From Lacunisphaera limnophila (lineage in GTDB: Bacteria > Verrucomicrobiota > Verrucomicrobiia > Opitutales > Opitutaceae), in assembly GCF_001746835.1 (NCBI RefSeq), contig NZ_CP016094.1:2108001-2172000 (forward strand): 64,000 nucleotides of DNA, read 5' to 3'. The position numbers and the translations under genes are program-made. This document shows, in pieces, positions 17,757 to 26,199 of this stretch (the stretch's first letter is position 1; each line of letters begins with the position of its first letter). Under the pieces are notes generated by a model. It ran no database searches and was not told the DNA's origin. It saw only the letters and a program-made list of their open reading frames with translations.

Positions 17757-19343
17757 ATGGCCAAGCGCGTGAAACTGAGCATGGGGTGCGGGTATGCCGT
17801 GTTTTTCATCCTCCTGCTGGGCGGTCTGGGCCTGCTCGTCGTGGGCCTGAACCATTACGAAGAAGCCGGCGGCATCTGGGCGAAGGAGGCGGTGATTCCC
17901 GCGCTGTTCGGGGCGACCTTGCTGGCCGGGTCGCTGGGTTACCTGAAACTGGCGCGACGGCTCGTGCGCGAGGGGGCGGAAGAGACGGCGCGGCAGGCGC
18001 AGTTTCCCGGTCAGCCCTGGAAATGGAAAAAAGCATGGCTGGGACCGGCCATCGCGTCGGACAACCAGGGTGGGGCGGCGGCGATGTGGTTCTTCGCGCT
18101 GTTCTGGAACGCCATCAGCACGCCGGTGGCTTGGGCGATTTTCACGGGCAAGATCAACGACAAGGCGGCCTACATCGCCCTGATTTTCCCGGTGGTGGGC
18201 GTCGGTCTGGTGGCGGCGGCGGTCTACCAGACGGTCCGCGCGCGCAAGTACGGCCGGGCGCGCTTCGTGCCGTCCTCGCTGCCGGGCGTGATCGGCGGCT
18301 ACCTGGGCGGCGTGATCGAGGTGCCGGCGCGCGTGGTGCCCGAGGGCCAGGCGCAGCTGACCCTGCGGTGCGTGCGGCGCGAGACGCGCGGCAGCGGCAA
18401 GAACCGGAGCACGACCGACCGCGTGCTGTGGGAACGCGAGGAAGCCATCGCGGCCGAGAAGTGGGTGACCGGACCCGGCGGCACGCGCATCCCGGTGCTG
18501 TTCTACATACCGCCGGGCAACTTCGCGACCGATGACAGCGACAGCGACAACGAGATCGTCTGGCGTCTGACGGCCGGGGCGGCCACGCCGGGCGTGGATT
18601 TCTCGACCCGCTTTGTGGTGCCGGTCTTCCCCACCGGTGAGACGGCCGCGCCGCCTGATCCGGGTTCCCCGCTGCTCGAGGAATACTCGCCCCAGGTGCT
18701 CGACACCGCCGCGCTGCAGGCCTGCGGCGTGCGGCGGGAGGGGGACACCTTTCATTTCAGCGCCAGCCACCTGCCGGGCATGCGGTTGACGACGGCGGCG
18801 TTGCAGCTCGGCCTGTTGGCGTTGCTCATCTGGTACTGGGGTCGCGATGTCCACGGGGTGGTCTGGGGCATAACGCTCTTCTTCGGACTCATCGTGAGCC
18901 TCTTCACCGCCAACGTGTGGTTCGCCCACTTCGAGCTGCGGGTGGAGGCCGGCGACGTGGTGGTGACCAAGCCGCGGCCGTGGGGCACGAAGGTCACGCG
19001 GGTGCCGCGGGCCGAGGTGGAGGCGATCAAGCCCGAGCGGGCCATGGCGTCGGGTGAGAGCCAGTATTACAGCCTGAGCCTCGCCGGGGCCCCGGGGGCC
19101 GATCTGGGCGCGGCGGCGGCGGCCGGGGAACCGTTTGCGCTCCGCAAGCTGCGGTTCCAACTCGAGCAGCTGAAGAAGCAGGGCAACCTGACGCCGGACC
19201 GGGAGAAACAACTGGCGGAGGAGATCGAGGCCCAGCGGCGGGCGACCCCCAAATTCCTGGTGCCCTTTGCGCGGCACATCCCCGGTCAGACCCGCGCCGA
19301 GGCGATCGGGGCGATGGTGCTGGCGGCGATCAAGGGGAAGTAG
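17757..19343 (+). CDS. Membrane protein with DUF3592-like region
   Basis: A 528-residue membrane protein. Helices are predicted near residues 14-32 (VFFILLLGGLGLLVVGL), 45-62, 105-125 and 140-158. A soluble beta-rich part follows (residues about 170-330, with a Ser/Gly/Lys stretch RGSGKNRSTTDR). Another helix pair comes after it near residue 345-385 (LQLGLLALLIWYWG and TLFFGLIVSLFTANVWF), then a C-terminal soluble end. The pattern of helix pair, beta domain and helix pair resembles DUF3592 proteins of unknown function. The ATG at 17757 is preferred over a TTG at 17745. The next gene on the strand starts 183 bases downstream. Confidence 0.7.
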   Translation: MAKRVKLSMGCGYAVFFILLLGGLGLLVVGLNHYEEAGGIWAKEAVIPALFGATLLAGSLGYLKLARRLVREGAEETARQAQFPGQPWKWKKAWLGPAIASDNQGGAAAMWFFALFWNAISTPVAWAIFTGKINDKAAYIALIFPVVGVGLVAAAVYQTVRARKYGRARFVPSSLPGVIGGYLGGVIEVPARVVPEGQAQLTLRCVRRETRGSGKNRSTTDRVLWEREEAIAAEKWVTGPGGTRIPVLFYIPPGNFATDDSDSDNEIVWRLTAGAATPGVDFSTRFVVPVFPTGETAAPPDPGSPLLEEYSPQVLDTAALQACGVRREGDTFHFSASHLPGMRLTTAALQLGLLALLIWYWGRDVHGVVWGITLFFGLIVSLFTANVWFAHFELRVEAGDVVVTKPRPWGTKVTRVPRAEVEAIKPERAMASGESQYYSLSLAGAPGADLGAAAAAGEPFALRKLRFQLEQLKKQGNLTPDREKQLAEEIEAQRRATPKFLVPFARHIPGQTRAEAIGAMVLAAIKGK

Positions 19344-19526
19344 GAAGTAGGAAGGAGGAATTAAGAAGGAAGAAGGGATGAATCGAAAGGCGGGTCCCCG
19401 TGCTCCAGAAAACGATGGAGTCGCGGCGACCTCGCCGCGGAAGGGTTGGGCTCGCTCGTAGAAATACGCAGGACCCGGGCAAGATCCGGGTTGCGGCGGC
19501 GGGGTCGGCCGCGAGGATCGGCGCCC

Positions 19527-20840
19527 ATGCAATTCCTGCGCGGACTGGGGGCTTTTCTCGGGCTGGTGGTGATGCTGGCCGCGGCCGATTTCAAAGTGGG
19601 CGACCCGATCGAGGCCCTGTCCTACGGCATTTGGTCGAAGGGCAAGGTGATCGAGGTGGGTGACGGCAAGTGGAAGGTGACCTACGACGGCTACAGCGCC
19701 TCGTGGGACGAGTGGGTGGGGCCGGACAAGATCCGCGCGGTGGGCGAGGTGGTGGCGGCCGCGGTGCCGAAGCCGGTCGGGCCGGCGGTGCCGGGCCAAT
19801 GGCGGGCGGGCGATCGCGTCGAAGGGTTGTCGTATGGCGCGTGGTACCCGGCCACCGTGCTCGAGGTGGGCGGCGGAAAATGGAAGGTGCACTATGATGG
19901 ATATGGCAGCAGTTCCGACGAATGGCTGCCGGCGGAGAAGCTCCGCCCGATCCGCACGGCGTCGTGGAAGGTCGGGGACCGCGTGGAGGCCCTCTCCTAT
20001 GGCAAGTGGTATGGGGCCAAGATCATCGAGGCCGAGTCGGCCCGTTGGAAGGTGACCTATGATGGGTACGGCAGCTCGTCGGACGAGTGGTTGAACATCG
20101 ACCGCCTCCGCGCGCCCGGGGCGAAGACCGTGGGCGGCAGCGACCAAGCGGGCCAGGCGGTCGAGAGCTACAAGTTGCCGGTGCGGCCGGCGGGGGCGCA
20201 GGCGGGGCTCGAGGGCGCCTACCTGCGCGTGGAAACCTACTATTTCGGATCCAGCCTGAGCCTCAACAACCAGGGCTGGTTTTTCACCAAGGACGGGCGG
20301 TTCAGCAAGTCGCCCGCGGGCGGGTTTGATTTGGCGGCGTTCGCGCAGACCGCAGACCTGCGCCAGACGGACGGCACGTACTGGATTGCCGACGGCAAGA
20401 TCACCTTCGCGTGGGCCGACGGCTCCGCGCCAACCGTCACCGATTTCAAGCGCGAGAAGGACGATCTCTTCTGGGGCGGGCTCGGCTCGACGCGCGTCGA
20501 GGGCTTCACGAAAGGCTGGCGGTTCGACGGCGAATACGAGGGCGGGGCCTCGATCGGCGGCGGGGCGCTGATGTCATCCACGACGCTGACCTTCGCACGG
20601 GACGGCACGTTCCGGCGCGGGTCGGTTTCGTCGTTCAAGGCGGTGAGCGACCACAGCGTGGTGTCAGGCGGTGCCACGGATGAGGCGGATGGCAGCTATG
20701 AATTCAACGGGCACACGCTCACACTGGTGACCAAGGGAGGGGAAACGCAGGCGTTCACGGTGTTTGCGTTCGGCGACAGGGATGAGGCGGGACGGCCGGA
20801 CTATATTTACCGGGATGGGACGATGATGCGCCGGCAGTGA
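19527..20840 (+). CDS. Secreted protein with three Tudor-knot/chromo-barrel-like repeats
   Basis: A 437-residue exported protein. A signal peptide (residues 1-20, LGAFLGLVVMLAAA) is followed by three similar units at about residues 21-70, 91-140 and 146-195. Each has V-G-D-x-x-E-A/G-L-S-Y-G, then a K-W-K-V-x-Y-D-G-Y core, then S-x-D-E-W with a closing K/R-L/I-R. This resembles the Tudor-knot/chromo-barrel and agenet pattern known mostly from chromatin readers (there: Y-x-G-W-x-x-x-W-D-E-W-V). The C-terminal 220 residues are beta-rich and unlike anything I can name. The ligand is unknown; in a secreted protein it is unlikely to be histone. Confidence 0.75.
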   Translation: MQFLRGLGAFLGLVVMLAAADFKVGDPIEALSYGIWSKGKVIEVGDGKWKVTYDGYSASWDEWVGPDKIRAVGEVVAAAVPKPVGPAVPGQWRAGDRVEGLSYGAWYPATVLEVGGGKWKVHYDGYGSSSDEWLPAEKLRPIRTASWKVGDRVEALSYGKWYGAKIIEAESARWKVTYDGYGSSSDEWLNIDRLRAPGAKTVGGSDQAGQAVESYKLPVRPAGAQAGLEGAYLRVETYYFGSSLSLNNQGWFFTKDGRFSKSPAGGFDLAAFAQTADLRQTDGTYWIADGKITFAWADGSAPTVTDFKREKDDLFWGGLGSTRVEGFTKGWRFDGEYEGGASIGGGALMSSTTLTFARDGTFRRGSVSSFKAVSDHSVVSGGATDEADGSYEFNGHTLTLVTKGGETQAFTVFAFGDRDEAGRPDYIYRDGTMMRRQ

Positions 20841-20856
20841 GTGAGTGTTCAGAAAC

Positions 20857-20938
20857 TGTAGGGCGGGGTCGCCGAACCCCGCCTTTGTTCGAGCGCGATA
20901 TCACGCTCGAGGCCGGCTTCGGCGACCCCGCCCTACAA
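20857..20938. repeat. REP doublet (REPIN)
   Basis: Two inverted REP units with a 28-base centre: TGTAGGGCGGGGTCGCC on the left and its complement GGCGACCCCGCCCTACA on the right. The centre contains a second palindrome (GAGCGCGATATCACGCTC). It sits between the convergent Tudor-repeat gene and frr. Confidence 0.9.
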
Positions 20939-20940
20939 TG

Positions 20941-20965
20941 AAAAAGCCCGCCGAGGGGCGGGCTT
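20941..20965 (-). terminator. Intrinsic terminator after frr
   Basis: On the minus strand a nine-base stem AAGCCCGCC / GGCGGGCTT with a short loop is followed by a run of T. It lies 29 bases after the frr stop, which fits the end of a pyrH-frr transcript. Confidence 0.8.
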
Positions 20966-20993
20966 GTGGCTCGGCGGGATGACTCGCCCTACC

Positions 20994-21551
20994 TCAGACC
21001 GTGAGGAGGTCCTTCTCCTTGTTGGCGAGGTGGCCGTCGATGTCCTTGATCGCCTTGTCGGTCGCGGCCTGGACGTCCTTCTCGAGACGCTTCTCGTCGT
21101 CCTCGGAGATCTTGCCGTCCTTCTTGAGTTTCTTGGTGGCCTCCATCGCGTCGCGGCGGACGTGGCGGACAGCGACGCGGCCTTCCTCGGCGAGGCGCTG
21201 GGCGGTCTTGACGAATTCCTGACGACGCTCGCGGGAGAGCTCGGGGAAGGGGAGGCGGATCAGGGTGCCGTCGACGACGGGGTTCACGCCGATGTTGGCC
21301 ATCTGGAGGGCCTTCTCGATGGCGCGGAGCACGCCCTTGTCCCAGGGCTGGATCTGGATCATGCGCGGATCGGGCGTGGTGATGGCGGCGCAGCCCTTGA
21401 GCGGCATCATGGAGCCGTAGGCCTCGACCATGACGGACTCGACCATGGCCGGGGAGGCCTTGCCGGTGTGGATGGTGGAGAACTCGTGGAGCGTGTGATC
21501 CACGGCTTTCTTCATGCGGGCCTGGGCGTCGGTGAGGGTGGCGTTGCTCAT
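20994..21551 (-). CDS. frr: Ribosome recycling factor
   Basis: A 185-residue ribosome recycling factor, the usual length. It acts with EF-G to split the post-termination ribosome. Diagnostic segments are HEFSTIHTGKASPAMVE (family: E-F-x-x-I-R-T-G-R-A-x-P), LKGCAAITTPDPRMIQIQPWD, NIGVNPVVDGTLIRLPFPEL (family: N-x-G-x-x-P-x-x-D-G-x-x-I-R-x-x-x-P-x-L-T-E-E-R-R) and HVRRDAMEATKKL. Here the usual I-R-T-G-R is I-H-T-G-K. It follows pyrH by 58 bases, the common pyrH-frr order. rpsB and tsf, often upstream, are absent. Confidence 0.97.
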   Translation of the reverse strand: MSNATLTDAQARMKKAVDHTLHEFSTIHTGKASPAMVESVMVEAYGSMMPLKGCAAITTPDPRMIQIQPWDKGVLRAIEKALQMANIGVNPVVDGTLIRLPFPELSRERRQEFVKTAQRLAEEGRVAVRHVRRDAMEATKKLKKDGKISEDDEKRLEKDVQAATDKAIKDIDGHLANKEKDLLTV

Positions 21552-21609
21552 GTCGGGAATAGGTTTGGGATCTAGGGTCGGGAGGGCTTAAACTTCAACG
21601 GACCACGGG

Positions 21610-22341
21610 TCACCCGTGGACCAGCGTGCCGATCTTGTCGCCGGCGACGGCCTTGCGGATGGCGTGCTCGTCGTCGAGGTTGAAGACGAGGATGGGGACG
21701 TTGTTGTCCAGGCAGAGGGAGAACGCCGTGGAGTCCATGACGTTGAGGCGCTGCTTGAGGGCGTCGATGAAGGTGAGCTCGTCGTACTTGACGGCGTCGG
21801 CGTGCTTCTTCGGGTCCTTGTCGTAGATGCCGTCGACCTTGGTGGCCTTCATGATGATGTCGGCGTGGAGCTCGGAGGCGCGGAGGGCGGCGGTGGTGTC
21901 GGTCGAGAAATACGGGTTGCCCGTGCCGGCGACGAAGATGACGACGCGGCCCTTCTCGAGGTGGCGCATGGCGCGACGCATGATGAACGGCTCGGCGATC
22001 TGGTTCATGGGGATGGCCGACTGGACGCGGGTCTTCACGCCCATCTTCTCGAGGCAGTCCATGATCGCGAGGCCGTTGATGACGGTGGCGAGCATGCCCA
22101 TATAGTCGCCGGTGGTGCGGTCGACGCCGCGCTTGGCGCCCTGGAGGCCGCGGAAGATGTTGCCGCCGCCGATCACGACGCAGACCTGCACGCCGAGGTC
22201 GTGGATTTCCTTCACCTGTTCGCACATCCGCTCAAGGATGGCGGCATCGATGGTCTCGGAACCCTTGCCGCGCAGGACCTCGCCGCTGAGTTTCAGGACG
22301 ACGCGCTTGTATTTGAGGGAAGGGGCGGTTTTGGCGCACAT
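21610..22341 (-). CDS. pyrH: UMP kinase
   Basis: A 243-residue UMP kinase that phosphorylates UMP to UDP with ATP, at the start of pyrimidine nucleotide and nucleic-acid supply. Family motifs are [64 protein letters not shown] and [14 protein letters not shown]. The C-terminus is the usual V-F-N-L-x... and G-T-L-V segment. The frame runs upstream to 22479, but the ATG at 22341 places the kinase start seven to ten residues before the first strand, as in other pyrH genes. No Shine-Dalgarno motif precedes it. Confidence 0.97.
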   Translation of the reverse strand: MCAKTAPSLKYKRVVLKLSGEVLRGKGSETIDAAILERMCEQVKEIHDLGVQVCVVIGGGNIFRGLQGAKRGVDRTTGDYMGMLATVINGLAIMDCLEKMGVKTRVQSAIPMNQIAEPFIMRRAMRHLEKGRVVIFVAGTGNPYFSTDTTAALRASELHADIIMKATKVDGIYDKDPKKHADAVKYDELTFIDALKQRLNVMDSTAFSLCLDNNVPILVFNLDDEHAIRKAVAGDKIGTLVHG

Positions 22342-22415
22342 GCGTCTGGGATGAAACGATTGCGCCAAACCCGCGTCAAGGGGGGAGATGGGGGCCGGCA
22401 AACGTAAACCGGGGG

Positions 22416-22541
22416 TCAAGAGCCCGTTCCGACCGGGGCCGCAGTGCGCTCGGCCTGGTCCTCGCGCCGGACCGCCCAAATAATTCCCCCGAGCCCGATG
22501 AGGAGGAACACCGCCACGGCGATGGCCATGCTGATGTTCAC
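22416..22541 (-). CDS. Small single-helix membrane protein
   Basis: A short frame that ends at 22416 encodes a helix ([20 protein letters not shown]) and a charged tail ([12 protein letters not shown]). A GTG at 22541 and an ATG at 22529 are the possible starts. The reading frame continues upstream through a plausible-looking polar stretch ([12 protein letters not shown]), where no ATG, GTG or TTG start is well placed, so the true N-terminus is unclear. It lies 74 bases upstream of pyrH on the same strand. The function is unknown. Confidence 0.45.
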   Translation of the reverse strand: MNISMAIAVAVFLLIGLGGIIWAVRREDQAERTAAPVGTGS

Positions 22542-22761
22542 CTTGGTGGTGCGTTTGTGGACGTTGACGAGCGGCTGGCCGGAGGTTTGTGGTTCGAAGC
22601 CTATGGTTAAAAGCGGGTCTGGTAAGGACAGGGGGAAAGGGGCGTGGTGCGGGCTATTTTTTCCCGGCGGCCCGCGGTCGTGCAACCGCGGGTCGGAACC
22701 GTACAATCGCGCATCCCGGGGCTTGCACGGATGCGCGGCGGGCGACAACTTGGCCGCTCCC

Positions 22762-24477
22762 ATGAGGCGACGCCTGTTACCCCTGATCGCGCTCCTGCTG
22801 GCGGCCACCGGTCTGCTGCGGGCGGAGGTGTACCTGCGCTGGAACCAGGCCGGATATGCCGCCGCGCAGCCCAAGGTGCTGGTGGCGTTGAGCACGACCG
22901 ATCTGGCCGGCCAGGCCTGGACCGTGACCCGGGGCGGTGAGACCGTGGCGCGCGGGACCTTCGGGGCCCGGGTGACCGGGGCGGGGGATCATACGCCCTT
23001 TGCCTTCAACCATGCGGCGGATTTCAGCGAGTTGCGGGCGACCGGTGACTATGTATTCGCCTCCCCGGGCTTGCCGGAGGCGCGGTTCACGGTGGCGCCA
23101 AGCCCTTATGAGCGGTTCCTGCCGTTGCCGCTCCGGCATCTCCGCGTGATGCGCTCGGGATCCCCTGACACCCTGCTGCGGAAATTCTCGCATGCCGGCG
23201 ACGCGCGCGCCCCGCTGTTCGTGCCTGACGGCGACCCGGCCAACGGCAAATGGAAACCCGCCGTGCCGGCCCGCACGGTGGACGTTAGCGGTGGCTGGTA
23301 TGATGCCGGCGACCAGATCAAGTTCACGCTCAACCAGGCCGCCACGTCCTATCACCTGTTGCTCGCCTACCGGCTCAAGCCCGCCCTCTTCGGCCGCGTC
23401 CACAGCCGCAGCGATCTGCCGGATGTGCTCGACGAGGCGAAGCACGGGCTGGAGTTCCTGATGCGGGTGCATCCGGACCCTGACACCTTCATCATCCAGG
23501 TGGCCGACGCCGACGACCACAACCAGGGCATGCGCCTGCCTGAGCATGACGAACTCGATGGCCGGCGTCCCGCGCTGGCCGCCCTCTCGCGGGTGCACAT
23601 GGGCGCCGCGGCCGCCGCGCTCGCGCTGGGGGCCCGGACCTTCCGCGACCTGGGCCGGGTGGAGGACGCGACCCGCTACGGCACGATGGCGCAGACGATC
23701 TACACCCGGGCCCGCGCCGCCGACACCCTCGCCACCGCCTTCGAGCGGGACGAGGTGAATGATTTTTATCACGACCCGGATCCGACCGACCAGATGGCCC
23801 TCGCCGCGCTGGAGCTGCACGCGCTCACCGGAGATGACACCTGGCGCGCCCAGGCCCGGGCTTACGCGCCGCCCGCCGCCACCGAGGTGGGCTGGAAGGA
23901 TTGGAACTGGCTGGCCAACGCCGGGCTGGCGCCGGACGACTCCGCGGCGAAATCGCGTCTGCTGGATGAGACGGCGGGCTACGTGGCCCACGCCCGCGAG
24001 CGCGGCGCGCCCTGGGGCATTCCGAGCAAATACGTCTGGGGCAGCCTCGCCCGCTGGGTCGGCATCGCCAACGCCAGCCGCGAGACCGCGCGCCGGTACG
24101 GGCCTTCGTCGGAGCGCGATGCGCTGTTCTGGGGCGTCACGGATTATGTCTTCGGCCGCAACAACTGGGGCGTGTCGTTCCTCCTGGCCGAGGAACTGCC
24201 CAACACGCTGCGTCATCTCTACAGCCCGGTCTACAAGCTGCTGCGGGAGTTTCCCACCGGCGCGCTGTCCGAGGGGCCCGGGGAGCGCGCGCTGCACGAC
24301 TCGCTGAGCAAGTGGTTCCAGATACCGGCGGATGATCCGTTCCACCGCTTCAATACGCCGGCGGGAGTCTTCTTCGACAACGACACCGATTTCATGTGCC
24401 AGGAAGCGACGATCACCGCGCAGGCGGACATCGTGCTGCTGCTCACGCTGGCCTCGCTGCCGGAGACCGCCCCATGA
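22762..24477 (+). CDS. Secreted glycoside hydrolase family 9 enzyme
   Basis: A 571-residue exported GH9 enzyme. A signal peptide (residues 1-21) is followed by a CelD_N-type Ig-like domain (about 22-112, beginning VYLRWNQAGYAAAQPKVLV) and then the catalytic (alpha/alpha)6 barrel. The catalytic Asp pair lies in SGGWYDAGDQIKF at residues 177-188. The C-terminal catalytic block has GRNNWGVSFLL and the proton-donor Glu in FMCQEATITAQADIVLLL. GH9 is mostly endo-cellulase, but the neighbours (a second GH9 gene and nagB) point to glucosamine-containing substrate. The usual H-H-R segment of cellulases is LRHLYSPVYK here, another hint of a different specificity. It overlaps the next gene by four bases (ATGA). 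Confidence 0.88.
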   Translation: MRRRLLPLIALLLAATGLLRAEVYLRWNQAGYAAAQPKVLVALSTTDLAGQAWTVTRGGETVARGTFGARVTGAGDHTPFAFNHAADFSELRATGDYVFASPGLPEARFTVAPSPYERFLPLPLRHLRVMRSGSPDTLLRKFSHAGDARAPLFVPDGDPANGKWKPAVPARTVDVSGGWYDAGDQIKFTLNQAATSYHLLLAYRLKPALFGRVHSRSDLPDVLDEAKHGLEFLMRVHPDPDTFIIQVADADDHNQGMRLPEHDELDGRRPALAALSRVHMGAAAAALALGARTFRDLGRVEDATRYGTMAQTIYTRARAADTLATAFERDEVNDFYHDPDPTDQMALAALELHALTGDDTWRAQARAYAPPAATEVGWKDWNWLANAGLAPDDSAAKSRLLDETAGYVAHARERGAPWGIPSKYVWGSLARWVGIANASRETARRYGPSSERDALFWGVTDYVFGRNNWGVSFLLAEELPNTLRHLYSPVYKLLREFPTGALSEGPGERALHDSLSKWFQIPADDPFHRFNTPAGVFFDNDTDFMCQEATITAQADIVLLLTLASLPETAP

Positions 24478-26168
24478 AAATCCTCGGCAACCACATCGGC
24501 TACACGCCGGGAGACCAGAAGGTGCTGCTGCTCGAGGCACCGGAAGCCACCGCCTGGACGGAGCTCGCGCTCGTCTCGCTGCCGGACGGGGCCGTGGTGT
24601 GGCGGGGCGCGGCGACCTTCGCCGGCCCGGTCGCGGGCTGGACGGTGGGCCCGTGGTGGCGGGTGGACGTCAGCGCCGTGCGCGTCCCCGGCCGCTACGC
24701 GTTGCGCTGGGCGACGGCGACGGCCGCGGGACAGGGTGAGGGTTTTGAGATCGCGGAGAACCTGCTCGGGCACCCCGTCGTCTCGGACCTGTTGTTCTAT
24801 TTCAAGAGCCAGCGGTGTGCCGGCATCTATGACCGCGCGGACCGGCGGGCGAAGCGCGTCGGGGACGGCGCGGTGCGCGAGGTGCACGGCGGCTGGTTCG
24901 ATGCGTCGGGGGACACGAGCAAGTACCTGAGCCATCTCTCGTATGCGAACTACCTGAACCCGCAGCAGACCCCGTTGGTGGTATGGGTGCTGGCGCGGGC
25001 CTGGCACCTCTACCGGGCGGCCGGCGCGGCCCCGTATTTCCTCGAGCGCCTCCAGGCGGAGGTGCTGCATGGCGCCGACTGGCTGGTGCGCATGCAGGAT
25101 CCGGTGGGGTTCTGGCATGTGACGGTTTTCGACCGCTGGACGAAGGATCCCGCGCAGCGCGAGCTCTGCTCCTACCGCACGCAGAAGGGCGACAAGTATG
25201 CCGACTACCAGGCCGGCTGGCGCCAGGGCGGGGGCATGGCCGCGGCCGCGCTGGCCTTGGCCTCGACGCTGGGCGAGGGCGGCGATTTTCGTCCGGCGGA
25301 CTATCTCGCCGCGGCGCGCAAGGGCTTCGCCCACCTGCAGGCGCACGGCACGGAGTACCTGGATGACGGGAAGGAGAATATCATCGATGACACTTGCGCG
25401 CTGCTCGCGGCGGTGGAGTTGCAGGCCGTCGCGCCCGGTCCGTCGATCGCCGCCGAGCTGGACCAGCGCCTCGCCGCGCTCGCCGCCCGACGACGCGCGA
25501 GTGACGGCACCGTTTGGCTTGCGGCCGATGGGGCGGGGGAGCGGTCGTGGTTTCACGCCAGTGACGCCGGCCTGCCGCTGGTGACGCTGTTGCGGCTGGC
25601 TGATGCCCACCCCGCGCACCCGCAGGCCGCGGCCGCCCGCGCGCTCGCGGCGGAACTCATGCAGGCGCAGCTCGCGCTCGGCGAGGGTCGCAACAATCCC
25701 TTCGGTTATCCGCCCCACTGGGTGAAGACCCCGGGCACGCCCGGCCGCGTCCAGTGGTTTTACCCGCACGACAATCCCTCGGGATACTGGTGGCAGGGTG
25801 AGAACGCCCGGTTGGCCTCACTCGCGGCCGCCGCGCAGGGCGTGGGCGCGGTCACGGGCGATCCGGTGGCCGCCCGGGCGGGCCGCCGTTGGGTGGACTG
25901 GATTCTCGGCGCCAATCCCTTCGACCGGTGCATGCTGCACGGGCGCGGGCGGAACAACCCGGTCTACGAGGAGCACTATCACAACGCCCCCGGCGGCGTG
26001 GCCAACGGCATCACCAGCGGTTTCACGGACGAGAACGACATCGCCTTCGCGCCGCTGCCGGCGGCCGCCGACTCCGCGGAGAAATGGCGCTGGGGCGAGC
26101 AGTGGCTGCCGCATGGCGCCTGGCTGCTTTACGCCCTCGTGCTGCGCGAGACCGGCCACAGCTCCTGA
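24474..26168 (+). CDS. GH9 enzyme, probable exo-beta-D-glucosaminidase type
   Basis: A 564-residue GH9 protein without a signal peptide, so probably cytoplasmic. It has an N-terminal Ig-like domain (residues about 1-95, NHIGYTPGDQKVLLLEAP) and the GH9 barrel. The catalytic Asp region is HGGWFDASGDTSKY, and the C-terminal block is GANPFDRCMLHGRGRNNPVY with GGVANGITSGF and then EKWRWGEQWLPHGAWLL, which carries the proton-donor Glu. This pattern recalls the Vibrio and Photobacterium GH9 glucosaminidases (from memory, VC0615-type), which remove glucosamine from chitosan oligosaccharides inside the cell. nagB follows 31 bases downstream, which supports that role. A cellodextrin substrate cannot be excluded. 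Confidence 0.82.
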   Translation: MKILGNHIGYTPGDQKVLLLEAPEATAWTELALVSLPDGAVVWRGAATFAGPVAGWTVGPWWRVDVSAVRVPGRYALRWATATAAGQGEGFEIAENLLGHPVVSDLLFYFKSQRCAGIYDRADRRAKRVGDGAVREVHGGWFDASGDTSKYLSHLSYANYLNPQQTPLVVWVLARAWHLYRAAGAAPYFLERLQAEVLHGADWLVRMQDPVGFWHVTVFDRWTKDPAQRELCSYRTQKGDKYADYQAGWRQGGGMAAAALALASTLGEGGDFRPADYLAAARKGFAHLQAHGTEYLDDGKENIIDDTCALLAAVELQAVAPGPSIAAELDQRLAALAARRRASDGTVWLAADGAGERSWFHASDAGLPLVTLLRLADAHPAHPQAAAARALAAELMQAQLALGEGRNNPFGYPPHWVKTPGTPGRVQWFYPHDNPSGYWWQGENARLASLAAAAQGVGAVTGDPVAARAGRRWVDWILGANPFDRCMLHGRGRNNPVYEEHYHNAPGGVANGITSGFTDENDIAFAPLPAAADSAEKWRWGEQWLPHGAWLLYALVLRETGHSS

Positions 26169-26199
26169 CCTTTACGTCTCAACCCAACCCACGCCTTCC

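Noticed and set aside
17697-20147. Minus-strand open frame of about 816 codons opposite two plus-strand genes
   Set aside because: Arg/His/Pro-rich antisense product that crosses two real genes and their gap.
22762-26168. Both GH9 genes as cellulases
   Set aside because: Possible, but nagB next door and the second protein's C-terminal motifs favour glucosamine-containing substrates, so cellulase is kept only as an alternative.
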